A stretch of 64,000 bases of DNA from Arthrobacter sp. NicSoilC5 (GCF_019977395.1 NZ_AP024660.1:2046001-2110000); one strand, 5' to 3'. Shown: positions 16,826 through 25,949, numbered from the stretch's first letter. Notes: generated by a model from the sequence alone, not told the origin. Numbers and translations: made by a program.

Positions 16826-18961
16826 ATGCAGGACCAGCAGCACACGCAGCATTCCACCGGCGGCCATGAGCACCACTCGCCGCCCAGCGGAACGCTAACG
16901 CAGCCGCCGGCGCACGGTGCCGGTCACGCCCAGCACGGCGCCCACAACGACGACGACCACACCGTCCATACCCACGGCCAGCACGCCGGACACAGCACCG
17001 CCATGTTCAAGAACAGGTTCTGGCTGACCCTGGCCCTCGCTGTTCCCGTGGTCTACTTCAGCCCCATGATGGGCCACCTCCTGGGCTACATGCCGCCGGA
17101 GTTCCCCGGCTCGGCCTGGATCCCGCCGGTCCTGGGCACCGTCATCTTCCTCTACGGCGGCCAGCCGTTCCTCAAGGGCGGCCTGCAAGAGCTGAAAGAC
17201 CGCACGCCGGGAATGATGCTGCTGATCGCCATGGCCATCACCGTGGCGTTCGCTGCGTCCTGGGTCACCAGCCTGGGGATCGGCGGCTTCGACCTGGACT
17301 TCTGGTGGGAGCTGGCACTGCTGGTTGCCATCATGCTGCTGGGCCATTGGATCGAGATGCGCGCGCTCGGGTCCGCGCAGGGCGCACTCGATGCCCTGGC
17401 CGCGCTGCTGCCCGACGAGGCCGAACGCATCACGGACAACGGCACTGAAACCGTTCCCGTGTCTGAACTCAGCCCCGGGGACCTGGTCCTGGTCCGGCCC
17501 GGCGCCCGCATGCCGGCCGATGGCAGCGTGGTGGAGGGGCAGGCCGAATTCGACGAGTCCATGATCACCGGTGAATCCAAAACCGTGGCCCGCGGCGCAG
17601 GGGACACGGTGGTGGCGGGAACGGTGGCCACGGACAGCAGTGTCCGGGTCCGGGTCACGGCGGTTGGGGACCAGACCGCCCTGGCCGGGATCCAGCGCCT
17701 GGTGGAGGAAGCACAGGCCTCCTCCTCACGCGCCCAGGCCCTGGCGGACCGCGCCGCGGCGTTCCTCTTTTACTTTGCCGCCGGCGCCGGTGTCCTGACC
17801 TTCATCGCGTGGACGCTGCTGGGCAGCGTTCCGGAGGCCGTCACCCGCACCGTCACTGTGCTGGTGATCGCCTGCCCGCACGCCCTTGGGCTGGCGATCC
17901 CGCTGGTGATCGCCATTTCCACGGAACAGGCCGCCCGTGCCGGGGTGCTGATCAAGAACCGGATGGCCCTGGAGCGCATGCGCACCATCGACGTGGTCCT
18001 GTTCGACAAGACCGGCACGCTGACCACCGGCGAGCCGGAACTGAAGGATGTTGCCGTAGCTGGCGGAGCGGATGCCGACGCCGTACTCGCACTTGCTGCC
18101 GCGGTGGAGTCCGACAGCGAGCACCCTGTCGCCAGGGCCATCGTGCGGGCCGCGAAGGCACGGAACCTGGCACTGCCCGAAGCCACCGGCTTCACCTCGC
18201 TGACCGGCCGCGGCGTGCGGGCCAGCATGGACGGCCGCACGGTGCACGTGGGCGGGCCGGCGCTCCTGCGCGAGCTCGGCGTCGTCGAACCTGACTCTTT
18301 GGCCGCCAGTACGCGCACGTGGATGGACCGCGGCGCCGCCGTGCTGCACGTGGTGGACGACGGCGGCATCCTGGGTGCGGTGAGCATGGAGGATGCGGTG
18401 CGGCCGGAGTCGCGGCAGGCCGTCTCGGCCCTGCAGCGCCGCGGCATCAAGGTGGCCATGGTCACCGGGGACGCCCACCAGGTGGCGCAGGCCGTGGCCG
18501 CGGACCTGGACATCGACGAGGTGTTCGCCGAGGTCCTGCCCGCCGACAAGGACAAGAAGGTGGCCGAGCTGCAGTCCCGCGGGCTGAAGGTGGCCATGGT
18601 GGGCGACGGCGTCAACGACTCCCCGGCCCTGGCCCGGGCCGAGGTGGGCATCGCCATCGGCGCCGGAACCGACGTCGCGGTGGAATCCGCCGGCGTGGTG
18701 CTGGCCGGAAACGATCCCCGTGCCGTGCTGTCCATGGTGGACCTGTCCCGCGCCAGCTACCGGAAGATGTGGCAGAACCTGGTGTGGGCCACCGGATACA
18801 ACGTCCTGTCCGTGCCGCTGGCCGCCGGTGTGATGGCCTTCGCCGGGGTGGTCCTCTCGCCTGCGGCCGGGGCTGTGCTGATGTCCGCGTCCACCGTGGT
18901 GGTGGCCCTGAACGCCCAGCTCCTCCGTCGCCTGAAACTGAACCCGTCCGAGGTACGTTGA
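16826..18961 (+). CDS. copB: Copper-exporting P-type ATPase, CopB-like (CPH type)
   Basis: A 711-residue P1B ATPase. Instead of HMA domains it has a ~50-residue His-rich N-terminus (repeated H, HH and HGxH patterns). The catalytic set is complete: TGES, the transmembrane metal site CPH (C350-P351-H352 in VIACPHALGLA), phosphorylation motif DKTGT (D394), SEHPVARAI and GDGVNDSPAL. CPH with a His-rich N-terminus defines the P1B-3 CopB subgroup, associated with Cu(II)/Cu(I) or Ag(I) export, distinct from CPC-type CopA. AAGGAGGACCA precedes the ATG. No HMA domain is fused, consistent with the separate chaperone upstream. Confidence 0.9.
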   Translation: MQDQQHTQHSTGGHEHHSPPSGTLTQPPAHGAGHAQHGAHNDDDHTVHTHGQHAGHSTAMFKNRFWLTLALAVPVVYFSPMMGHLLGYMPPEFPGSAWIPPVLGTVIFLYGGQPFLKGGLQELKDRTPGMMLLIAMAITVAFAASWVTSLGIGGFDLDFWWELALLVAIMLLGHWIEMRALGSAQGALDALAALLPDEAERITDNGTETVPVSELSPGDLVLVRPGARMPADGSVVEGQAEFDESMITGESKTVARGAGDTVVAGTVATDSSVRVRVTAVGDQTALAGIQRLVEEAQASSSRAQALADRAAAFLFYFAAGAGVLTFIAWTLLGSVPEAVTRTVTVLVIACPHALGLAIPLVIAISTEQAARAGVLIKNRMALERMRTIDVVLFDKTGTLTTGEPELKDVAVAGGADADAVLALAAAVESDSEHPVARAIVRAAKARNLALPEATGFTSLTGRGVRASMDGRTVHVGGPALLRELGVVEPDSLAASTRTWMDRGAAVLHVVDDGGILGAVSMEDAVRPESRQAVSALQRRGIKVAMVTGDAHQVAQAVAADLDIDEVFAEVLPADKDKKVAELQSRGLKVAMVGDGVNDSPALARAEVGIAIGAGTDVAVESAGVVLAGNDPRAVLSMVDLSRASYRKMWQNLVWATGYNVLSVPLAAGVMAFAGVVLSPAAGAVLMSASTVVVALNAQLLRRLKLNPSEVR

Positions 18962-18993
18962 GCACTGCAGACCGAATGGAAGGAGGGACGGCC

Positions 18994-19446
18994 ATGACCA
19001 CCCGCGCCGTGGCGTCCCTCTTCCGCCGTGCCTGGCTGTTCGCCGCCGCCCTGGCCGTCATCGCAGGGCTGCTGGGCATGCACGTGCTGACGTCCGGGCA
19101 TGCCTCGCACGGGGCCGCTTCCCAGGGCAGCATGTCCGGGCATTCTGCCGGGCACAGCGCCGTCGCGCATTCTGATCCTGGAAGCCATGCCGGCCACGCG
19201 CTGCCGGCAGCCGGCACAGACGAACCTCAGCTTGCCTCGGCGGCCTGCGGTGATTCCTGCCCGGGTGCGCAGGAATCGGGGGCGCCCTGCATCCCGTCGG
19301 CCCCCAGCGGCCCTGTCACCCTTTCCCCGCCACAGGCCACCCTGGCCGTCCTGCCGCTGCTGCCGGCAGCCAGCCGGCCCGGCGCTGCTTACGACTACCT
19401 GCCGCCCAGCCCCACGCCCTGCGACCTGTCCATCAGCCGGACGTAA
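18994..19446 (+). CDS. DUF6153-type membrane-anchored His/Cys-rich protein
   Basis: A 150-residue protein with one N-terminal membrane segment (about residues 13-33, WLFAAALAVIAGLLGMHVL) and an extracytoplasmic stretch rich in His, Met and Ser (HGAASQGSMSGHSAGHSA...), then a CGDSC pair and a further cysteine (GAPC). This matches the poorly characterised DUF6153 group. The composition and its position 32 bp behind copB suggest a periplasm-facing copper binding or relay role; that is inference. A strong AAGGAGGGAC ribosome site decides the ATG at 18994. Confidence 0.75.
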   Translation: MTTRAVASLFRRAWLFAAALAVIAGLLGMHVLTSGHASHGAASQGSMSGHSAGHSAVAHSDPGSHAGHALPAAGTDEPQLASAACGDSCPGAQESGAPCIPSAPSGPVTLSPPQATLAVLPLLPAASRPGAAYDYLPPSPTPCDLSISRT

Positions 19447-19501
19447 ACCGGACTGCGCCTCCCATCACGGCCCAGTTCGACTACATCCCTGAAGGACAAC
19501 C

Positions 19502-20116
19502 ATGAAGACCACTTTCAAGACCCTTTCCATTGCTGCTGCCCTGGCAGCTTCTCTCGGCCTCGCCGGGTGCGCCGCCAACGCCGGCTCCGGCAGCAGCATG
19601 CCCATGGACCACGGCAGCTCCGGCGCCATGTCCAGCAGCATGCCCAGCGCCGGCGCCGACCATAACCAGGCGGACATCATGTTTGCCCAGATGATGATCC
19701 CCCACCACTCGCAGGCGGTGGAGATGAGCGACATCATCCTGGCCAAGTCGGATGTGCCGGCGGAGGTGACCGCGCTTGCCACCAAGATCAAGGGGGCGCA
19801 GGCACCGGAGATCGAGCAGATGACCGGCTGGCTGTCGGGCTGGGGCGCGCCCACCGCCATGAGTGACCATTCCGGCCACGGCATGTCCGGGATGGTCGAC
19901 GACGCCGGCATCGACAAGCTCAAGTCCGCCACCGGGACCGAGGCCGCGAAGCTGTTCCTGGAGCAGATGATCGGCCACCACGAGGGCGCCATCGACATGG
20001 CACAGCAGGAGATCGGCGCCGGCAAGTCTCCCGACGCGGTGAAGCTGGGCCACGACATCGTGGATGCCCAGCAGGCGGAGATCACGCAGATGAAGCAGCT
20101 GCTGGCCACGCTGTAG
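19502..20116 (+). CDS. DUF305 lipoprotein
   Basis: A 204-residue lipoprotein (lipobox GLAGC, C23) with a Met/Ser-rich linker (SSMPMDHGSSGAMSSSMP) and a DUF305 four-helix (ferritin-like) domain. The two family signatures are visible: MFAQMMIPHHSQAVEMSD and FLEQMIGHHEGAIDMAQ, with HHxxA/HHEGA histidines and methionines suited to metal binding. DUF305 proteins are frequently linked to copper resistance. It lies 55 bp behind the DUF6153 gene and closes the copper operon; a GC-rich hairpin follows. Confidence 0.88.
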   Translation: MKTTFKTLSIAAALAASLGLAGCAANAGSGSSMPMDHGSSGAMSSSMPSAGADHNQADIMFAQMMIPHHSQAVEMSDIILAKSDVPAEVTALATKIKGAQAPEIEQMTGWLSGWGAPTAMSDHSGHGMSGMVDDAGIDKLKSATGTEAAKLFLEQMIGHHEGAIDMAQQEIGAGKSPDAVKLGHDIVDAQQAEITQMKQLLATL

Positions 20117-20145
20117 CCGCACGTCCGCGTTCTAGCGGATATACA

Positions 20146-20190
20146 CGGCGCGACGGCGGTCCCCGGCTTCGGGAGGCTGCCGCCGCGCCG
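20146..20190 (+). terminator. GC-rich hairpin after the copper operon
   Basis: CGGCG-CGA-CGGCGG (20146-20159) pairs with CCGCCG-CGCCG (20180-20190) around a loop, 30 bp after the DUF305 stop. A 3-nt bulge interrupts the stem and the T-run is weak, so it is a probable rather than certain terminator. Confidence 0.5.
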
Positions 20191-20258
20191 TTGCGTGTTA
20201 AGTTGAAAGGCACGGGCCTGAGCGGGTCCGGCACCAGCTGGGAAAAGAGAACATCTCC

Positions 20259-20966
20259 TTGGACACTTCCGCGCCAGTACGAATCCTGACTGTCTGTACC
20301 GGGAACATCTGCCGGTCACCCGTGGCCGAGAGGCTGCTGCAGGCGGGGCTGGACCAGGTGGTGCCGGGTGGTTTCCAGGTGGCCAGTGCCGGGACCCGGG
20401 CTCTGGTAGGCGAGCCCATGCAGCCCATTTCGGCGGACATTGTGCGGACCTTTGGCGGCGACCCTGAAGGGTTCGCAGCGCGGCAGCTCACACCGAAGAT
20501 CCTGCGCGGCGTGGACCTGGTGCTCACCATGACCTCAGGGCACCGCGGAGAAGTCCTCCAGCTGGATGCCTCCCTGCTCAAGCGGACGTTCACCATCCGC
20601 GAGTTCGCCCGGATGCTCGACGTCCTCGACCAGCGGGCGGCCGGTGCGGACAGCCAGCCCGCCGCCGTCGTATCCTCCCGGGACGCGTCTTCCCGGGACC
20701 CGTCTTCCGGGGACGCCGGGTCCCGCACGCACGGGTCCGACGCCGAGGGTGGGCTCGCTGCCAACGCGGCCCTGTGGCGGGGGCTGCCTGCGCGGGCCGC
20801 CGGGGTACGTCATCTCTCGCTCCCGGCGGACGCATCGGATAACGACATCGTGGACCCGTACCGCCGTGCACCGGAGGTCTACCGGGAGATGGAAGACCAG
20901 CTGGCCCCCGCGATCGTCTCCATCCTGCGGCACGCGCGCCTCAACTTCCCGGCCGGCGGGCAATAA
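20259..20966 (+). CDS. Low-molecular-weight protein-tyrosine phosphatase with insertion
   Basis: A 235-residue enzyme of the LMW-PTP / Wzb family, larger than the usual 145-190 residues. The P-loop VCTGNICRS gives the nucleophile C13 and R19, and the general acid is D199 in DIVDPYRR. Between them, residues ~130-170 form a low-complexity insertion (SSRDA-SSRDP-SSGDA) encoded by three 15-bp tandem repeats. Wzb-type phosphatases control capsule and exopolysaccharide kinases by dephosphorylation. The likely start is the TTG at 20259, giving a 12-residue lead into the P-loop. An LCP gene follows 142 bp downstream, consistent with an envelope-polymer role. Confidence 0.85.
   Translation: MDTSAPVRILTVCTGNICRSPVAERLLQAGLDQVVPGGFQVASAGTRALVGEPMQPISADIVRTFGGDPEGFAARQLTPKILRGVDLVLTMTSGHRGEVLQLDASLLKRTFTIREFARMLDVLDQRAAGADSQPAAVVSSRDASSRDPSSGDAGSRTHGSDAEGGLAANAALWRGLPARAAGVRHLSLPADASDNDIVDPYRRAPEVYREMEDQLAPAIVSILRHARLNFPAGGQ
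20673..20717 (+). repeat. Three 15-bp tandem repeats inside the tyrosine phosphatase gene
   Basis: Units at 20673-20687, 20688-20702 and 20703-20717 (TCCTCCCGGGACGCG, TCTTCCCGGGACCCG, TCTTCCGGGGACGCC) preserve the frame and encode SSRDA, SSRDP, SSGDA. Being a multiple of 3 it can vary in copy number without breaking the enzyme. Confidence 0.85.
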
Positions 20967-21108
20967 TCCCTGCGGCGGAAGGGCATCAACGCAGCATCAC
21001 GGCGGCCGGGCAGGCCCTTTCCCAGGTGACAGTTTGGATACTCCTGTAGCCAATTGGGGCCTGCGGGACGGACACTGATCCCACCAGTCACAATGAGGTG
21101 GAGGCGGC

Positions 21109-22260
21109 ATGAGCATCCCAGGCGGTTCTGATCCATCCGGGCCCGGCGCCGGAAACCCCGGCCCCCGGCAACCGGGCCCAGCCGGTTCCCACCGTCCTGC
21201 CTGGATCGTTACCCTGGGCCGGCGCCGCTGGATCGCAGCCCTGCTGGCGCTGGTGCTGGTGGTGGCCGCCGGCATCGCGGTCTTCAGCCTGAACCGGGCC
21301 GGCCAGGAAGCGCAGCCTGCAGCCACCCAGACCCAGTCGCCCAGCCCGACTCCCACACCCACACCGACTCCCACGCCGTCCGAAACTCCCCCGCCGGCCC
21401 CTGCTCCCCCACCGCCGCCTGCACCCATCCCTGACCTGCCCGCGGCCCCGATGAACATCCTGGTCATCGGCAGCGACACCCGCGATGTCCCGGCACGCGA
21501 GGCCGCAGCGCATACGGCAGCCACCGGTGAACCCCAGGACCAGCGGGCGGACACGCTCATGGTGGTCCACGTCCCTGCCGACCGGCGGAGCCTCTACCTC
21601 ATCTCCATCAACCGCGACAACTGGGTGGACATCCCCGGGTTCGGCAGCGCCAAGATCAACGCCGCGCTGCAATACGGCGGCATTGACATGCAGACGGCAA
21701 CGGTCCAGCAGCTGCTGGGAATCACCATCGACCACACCCTGATGCTCGATTTCGGCGGGTTCAAGATCCTGGTGGACGGCCTGGGCGGGATCGACGTCAA
21801 TGTCCCGATTCCCTTCCAGTCCACCATCGACACCGAGCATGTCTTCAGCGCCGGCGTGAACCACCTCGATGGCCAGGCTGCGCTGGAGTTCTCCCGCGAG
21901 CGCCATGCCTTCACCGACGGCGACCTCCAGCGTGTTCGTGACCAGCAGATCATGCTCCGCGCGATCCTGGGCCGCCTCACGGCGGGCGGCGCCCTCAATG
22001 ACGTGAACGCGGTGCGGTCGCTGGTTGATTTCGCTTCCTGCTGCCTCACGGTGGACAGGGGCTTCGATCCCCTTCAGGCCGCAATGCTGGCGTACAGCCT
22101 GCGGAACCTCGATGTGAACGCCATCGGCACCATGACCCTTCCCACGTTGGGCTCCGGCTTCGTGGCCGGGCAGTCCGTGCTGTTCCCGGACTACGGAGGC
22201 ATCGCCGCGGTGGGCGCGGCCTTGCGGGAGGGCCGGATCGCCGACTTCGCGAAGCCCTAG
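21109..22260 (+). CDS. LCP (LytR-CpsA-Psr) family cell-wall polymer ligase
   Basis: A 383-residue protein with a short cytoplasmic N-terminus, one membrane helix (about residues 43-62), a Pro/Thr repeat linker (PTPTPTPTPTPS, then poly-Pro) that spans the wall, and a C-terminal LCP domain. LCP residues for pyrophosphate binding are present: GSDTR, RADTLMVVHV, SINRDNWVDIPGFGSAKIN, VDGLGGIDV and the FSRERHAFTDGDLQRVRDQQ arginine/aspartate block. LCP enzymes attach teichoic acids, arabinogalactan or capsule to peptidoglycan from lipid carriers. A GGTGGAGGCGGC ribosome site precedes the ATG. Confidence 0.9.
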   Translation: MSIPGGSDPSGPGAGNPGPRQPGPAGSHRPAWIVTLGRRRWIAALLALVLVVAAGIAVFSLNRAGQEAQPAATQTQSPSPTPTPTPTPTPSETPPPAPAPPPPPAPIPDLPAAPMNILVIGSDTRDVPAREAAAHTAATGEPQDQRADTLMVVHVPADRRSLYLISINRDNWVDIPGFGSAKINAALQYGGIDMQTATVQQLLGITIDHTLMLDFGGFKILVDGLGGIDVNVPIPFQSTIDTEHVFSAGVNHLDGQAALEFSRERHAFTDGDLQRVRDQQIMLRAILGRLTAGGALNDVNAVRSLVDFASCCLTVDRGFDPLQAAMLAYSLRNLDVNAIGTMTLPTLGSGFVAGQSVLFPDYGGIAAVGAALREGRIADFAKP

Positions 22261-22360
22261 CCCGGGTGGGGCGCTGCGGCCGCCTGCTGTTCAGCCGCGC
22301 CTCACCCCGGGTTCACCCTGCCGCCAGAATTTGTGTGCCGGCCCGGGAAACCCTGAAGAC

Positions 22361-24052
22361 ATGACTGAGTCTTCCCAGGCAGGGGTTTCCCGCCGCACCA
22401 TCGTCAAGAGTTCCGTCCTCGCCGCCGCGCTGGCCTCCGTTCCCGCAGCCAACGCAACGGCCGCCACCCAGTCTCCCGCCGGCGTCGCGCTGGTCCGCAA
22501 CCGGCTCACCCTGCCCAGCGGCATCGCCACCGGCGACGTCACCTCCGATTCCGCCGTCCTCTGGTCCCGTGCCTCGGGCGCCGGGCGGATGACGGCGGTC
22601 CTGCGGGCAGTGGACGACGCCGGCCAGGTCCTGCGCGGGCGCGGCGCCTTTGAGCGGGTCCTCCGCGGGCCCCGCGCCACCCAGGCGTCCGACTTCACCG
22701 CCAAGATCCACGCCGGGAACCTGCCGTCCAACACCCGCTTCGCGCTGGAGATCAGCTTCGAGGACGACGGCGGCGCGGCGAGCGAGACGGTCAACGGCAG
22801 CTTCCGCACGGCGCCGGACGCCGGGACGGTCAACGGCAAGGGCCGCACCGGCGGGACGAGCAACGGAGGCGAGGTCCCGGCGTCGTCAGCGCAAAGCTTT
22901 GTGTGGACGGGTGACACGGCCGGGCAGGGATGGGGCATCAACGAGGAGATCGGCGGCATGCGCGGCTACCGTGCCATGCACCAGACCCGCCCGGACTTCT
23001 TCATCCACTCCGGCGACACCATCTACGCCGACGGCCCCATCGCCGAAACCGTGGTGGAAAAGGATGGGCAGGTGTGGCGGAACCTGGTGACGGAAGAGGT
23101 GTCCAAGGTTGCCGAGACGCTCACCGAGTTCCGCGGCCGGCACCGCTACAACTCCATGGACGCCAACATGCGCGCCCTGTTCGCGGACGTGCCGGTGATC
23201 GCCCAGTGGGATGACCACGAGACGCACAACAACTGGTACCCCGGCCAGATCCTGGACGACTCCCGCTACACGGTGCGGGACGTCAACACCCTCGCCGCCC
23301 GCGGACGACAGGCCTGGCAGGAGAACATGCCCATCGCGGACAGTTCGGCCCTTTGGCGTCCGGGAACATTTGACGACGCCGGCACGTACCAGCCGGCCCG
23401 CATCTACCGGAAGATCTCCCGCGGTCCGCAGCTGGACATCTTCTGCCTGGACATGCGCACCTACAAGTCTCCCAACACCGACGGCAAGGAACCGTACGCC
23501 ACCGCCATCCTGGGCCAGGAGCAGGTGGACTGGCTGGTCAGCGAGGTCTCCAAGTCCAAGGCCACCTGGAAGGTGATCGCCAACGACCTCCCGCTGGGAG
23601 TGGTGGTCCCGGACGGCCCGGTGAACCAGGAGAGCCTGTCCAACCGCGACGCCGGAACCCCGCTGGGCCGTGAGCTGGAGATCGCCGGGGTGCTGAGTGC
23701 CTTCAAGCGGAACGGCGTGAAGAACACGGTGTGGCTTACCGCGGACGTGCACTACTGCGCCGCCCACCACTACTCCCCCGAGCGGGCCGCCTTCACCGAC
23801 TTCGACCCGTTCTGGGAGTTCGTGGCCGGTCCCATCGCGGCGGGATCGTTCGGCCCCAACTCCATGGACGGCACGTTTGGCCCCGAGGTGGTGTTCTCCA
23901 AGACCGGGCGCTTTGCCGGCGAGTCCCCGCGCGACGGCGAGAACCAGTTCTTCGGGCACGTCCAGCTCGGTGAGGACAACAGCTTCACCGTGAGCCTCCG
24001 GAACGCCAACGGCGGCACCGTGTTCTCCAAGGTCCTGACGCCCGAGCGGTAA
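22361..24052 (+). CDS. phoD: PhoD-like alkaline phosphatase D, Tat-exported
   Basis: A 563-residue protein with a twin-arginine signal (VSRRTIVKSS, residues 9-18) and cleavage after the Ala-rich region. After an N-terminal Ig-like domain comes the PhoD catalytic domain: FVWTGDTAGQGWG, FFIHSGDTIYADGP, AQWDDHETHNNW, IFCLDMRTYK and the metal-binding WLTADVHYCAAHHY. PhoD hydrolyses phosphomono- and diesters outside the cell, often on teichoic acids or phospholipids, and uses Ca/Fe. The ATG at 22361 begins the Tat signal; the ribosome site is weak. No Pho-box was recognised upstream. A clear terminator follows. Confidence 0.88.
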   Translation: MTESSQAGVSRRTIVKSSVLAAALASVPAANATAATQSPAGVALVRNRLTLPSGIATGDVTSDSAVLWSRASGAGRMTAVLRAVDDAGQVLRGRGAFERVLRGPRATQASDFTAKIHAGNLPSNTRFALEISFEDDGGAASETVNGSFRTAPDAGTVNGKGRTGGTSNGGEVPASSAQSFVWTGDTAGQGWGINEEIGGMRGYRAMHQTRPDFFIHSGDTIYADGPIAETVVEKDGQVWRNLVTEEVSKVAETLTEFRGRHRYNSMDANMRALFADVPVIAQWDDHETHNNWYPGQILDDSRYTVRDVNTLAARGRQAWQENMPIADSSALWRPGTFDDAGTYQPARIYRKISRGPQLDIFCLDMRTYKSPNTDGKEPYATAILGQEQVDWLVSEVSKSKATWKVIANDLPLGVVVPDGPVNQESLSNRDAGTPLGRELEIAGVLSAFKRNGVKNTVWLTADVHYCAAHHYSPERAAFTDFDPFWEFVAGPIAAGSFGPNSMDGTFGPEVVFSKTGRFAGESPRDGENQFFGHVQLGEDNSFTVSLRNANGGTVFSKVLTPER

Positions 24053-24082
24053 CGCCGGTTCCATCCCGTTCTGTTGCGATGG

Positions 24083-24122
24083 CGACGGCGGCGCGCGCAC
24101 CCACGGTGCCCTGCCGCCGTCG
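24083..24122 (+). terminator. Rho-independent terminator after phoD
   Basis: CGACGGCGGC (24083-24092) and GCCGCCGTCG (24113-24122) form a perfect 10-bp stem, with a small internal GCACC/GGTGC hairpin, followed by TCCGTTATTTTCC. It starts 31 bp after the phoD stop. Confidence 0.75.
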
Positions 24123-24221
24123 TCCGTTATTTTCCGCCGCCCCCGGGTACGCCGTTGGTAGTGTTCCTGAATTCGGCACGGCATGAGGCACGGTTTTGCA
24201 CGGCGAGGATGGGGTGGTTTT

Positions 24222-25013
24222 GTGAACGGTGGATCTTCGAACGACGACGGCCTGACGGAGGCGGTCCAGGAGGCCGGGGCGGTGGAGCTGCTGCTGATCC
24301 GGCATGGCGAGAGCGAAGGCAACGTTGCGGCCACCGAGGCGCGCGAGGCCGGCGTGGAGGTCATCCAGGTTCCCGCCCGGGACGCGGACGTGGACCTGTC
24401 CGGAACGGGAAGGGACCAGGCCGAGGCGCTGGGCACCGCGCTGGGACGGATTGCCGGGGAGTTCCGCCCGGACGCAGTGGTTTCCTCCCCCTATGCGCGT
24501 GCCCGGCAGACGGCCGAGATTGCGGTGAAAACCGCCGGCTGGCCGTTGGAGGTGCGCATCGACGAGCGGCTCCGCGACCGCGAGCTCGGCATCCTGGACC
24601 GGCTCACCCGGCTGGGCGTCGAGAACCGCTACCCCGAGGAATCCGAGCGCCGGGAATGGCTGGGCAAGCTGTACTACCGGCCGCCGGGAGGGGAATCCTG
24701 GGCCGACGTAGCGCTGCGGCTGCGGTCGGTGCTGGCGGAACTGAACAACCTGGGCACCGGCCACCGGGTGATGCTGGTGTGCCACGACGCCGTGATCATG
24801 CTGTTCCGGTATGTCCTCGAAGGACTCAGCGAAAAGGAACTGCTGGACCTCGCCGCCACGGAAGCCATCCTTAACGCCTCGATCACCCGGTTCGTCCGGC
24901 CCTCAGGGGTGGGCCCGTGGACGTTGGAAAGCTTCAACGTGGCCGACCACCTGGCAGAGCAGGGCGTCACTGTCACCGAGCACGCCGGAGACACCAGTGT
25001 CCGGCCGCGGTAA
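24222..25013 (+). CDS. Histidine phosphatase family protein
   Basis: A 263-residue member of the phosphoglycerate mutase-like branch. The phospho-accepting histidine is H28 in LLLIRHGES; the arginine and second half of the pocket are in SSPYARARQTAE and DRELGIL, and the second histidine is in MLVCHDAVIM. Substrates in this family vary widely (sugar phosphates, phosphoproteins, nucleotides). I used the GTG at 24222; an upstream in-frame ATG at 24183 is possible but would add an Arg-rich stretch absent from the family. The 3' end overlaps the nnrD start by 17 bp. Confidence 0.82.
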   Translation: MNGGSSNDDGLTEAVQEAGAVELLLIRHGESEGNVAATEAREAGVEVIQVPARDADVDLSGTGRDQAEALGTALGRIAGEFRPDAVVSSPYARARQTAEIAVKTAGWPLEVRIDERLRDRELGILDRLTRLGVENRYPEESERREWLGKLYYRPPGGESWADVALRLRSVLAELNNLGTGHRVMLVCHDAVIMLFRYVLEGLSEKELLDLAATEAILNASITRFVRPSGVGPWTLESFNVADHLAEQGVTVTEHAGDTSVRPR

Positions 25014-25926
25014 CTCCTCCGGTGCCACACTGGTAGCGCCGTCACTCCTGCGCGAATGGCCGCTGCCGGCGCCGGGCGCGGACAAGTACTCTCGCGGGTC
25101 CGTGCTGGTGGTGGGCGGCGCCCGGGCCACTCCCGGTGCTGCGCTGCTGGCCGGAGTTTCGGCCCTGCGCGCCGGGGCCGGGAAGCTCACACTGGCGGTG
25201 GCGGAATCGGTGGCCGTGCAGTTGGGGATCGCCTTCCCGGAGTGCGGCGCCATTGGCCTGCCGGAAACTCCGGGGGGATCCGTCAAGCCGGAGCTGGCGC
25301 CGATAGAAACCTACCTGGACCGGGCGGACACCCTGCTGGTCGGGCCCGGGCTGGACGACCCCGACCTCGCCGGCGAACTGCTCGAGGCGCTGCTGGAACG
25401 CGAGGCAGGCCGTGACGGAGCCTCCGATCCGGACGGCACGGAACGGCCCGCCGTCGTCCTCGATGCCTACGCACTGGGCGCCCTGGTGCAGCTCGAGGAT
25501 CAGCTGGACCCCTGGCGCGGCCGGCTGATCCTCACCCCGAACCCCACCGAAGCCAGCATCCTGCTGGGACGGGACGTGGCGGACCTCGAAAAGGACCTCG
25601 CCGAGATCTCCGCCCGGTACGGCGCCGTGGTCAGCTGCCAGGGACTGATCGCCCGGCCGCCCGGCCCGGACCCGGACGAACCCGAACTCTGGAAGATCAC
25701 CACAGGCTACGGCGGCCTGGGGACCTCCGGCAGCGGCGACGTCCTGGCAGGGGCGATTGCCGGGCTCCGGGCCCGCGGAACCACCGGCGCCCAGGCGGCC
25801 TGCTGGGGTACCCACCTGCACGCGGCGGCAGCGGACCGGCTGGCCAGCAGGCTGGGGCCGCTGGGATTCCTGGCCCGCGAACTCGCCGATGAACTGCCCG
25901 CCCTGATGCTGGAGCTCAGCGTCTGA
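24997..25926 (+). CDS. nnrD: ADP-dependent NAD(P)H-hydrate dehydratase
   Basis: A 309-residue ribokinase-like protein matching the C-terminal YjeF domain. It repairs damaged NADH and NADPH by dehydrating the S-hydrate form using ADP. Family motifs are VVGGARATPGAALLAG, VGPGLDD, LTPNPTEASILLG and the catalytic anion hole LGTSGSGDVLAGAIAG. The epimerase domain NnrE is not fused or adjacent, so it must be encoded elsewhere. The GTG at 24997 has GGAG 7 nt upstream and lies inside the histidine phosphatase gene, which implies translational coupling. Confidence 0.88.
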   Translation: MSGRGNSSGATLVAPSLLREWPLPAPGADKYSRGSVLVVGGARATPGAALLAGVSALRAGAGKLTLAVAESVAVQLGIAFPECGAIGLPETPGGSVKPELAPIETYLDRADTLLVGPGLDDPDLAGELLEALLEREAGRDGASDPDGTERPAVVLDAYALGALVQLEDQLDPWRGRLILTPNPTEASILLGRDVADLEKDLAEISARYGAVVSCQGLIARPPGPDPDEPELWKITTGYGGLGTSGSGDVLAGAIAGLRARGTTGAQAACWGTHLHAAAADRLASRLGPLGFLARELADELPALMLELSV

Positions 25927-25949
25927 CGCAAGTCCCCGGACGCGTGGAT

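Noticed and set aside
22886..24436. Long open frame antisense to phoD
   Set aside because: A 516-codon frame on the minus strand is His/Gly/Val-rich with no domain; long antisense frames are expected in GC-rich genes and phoD is well supported.
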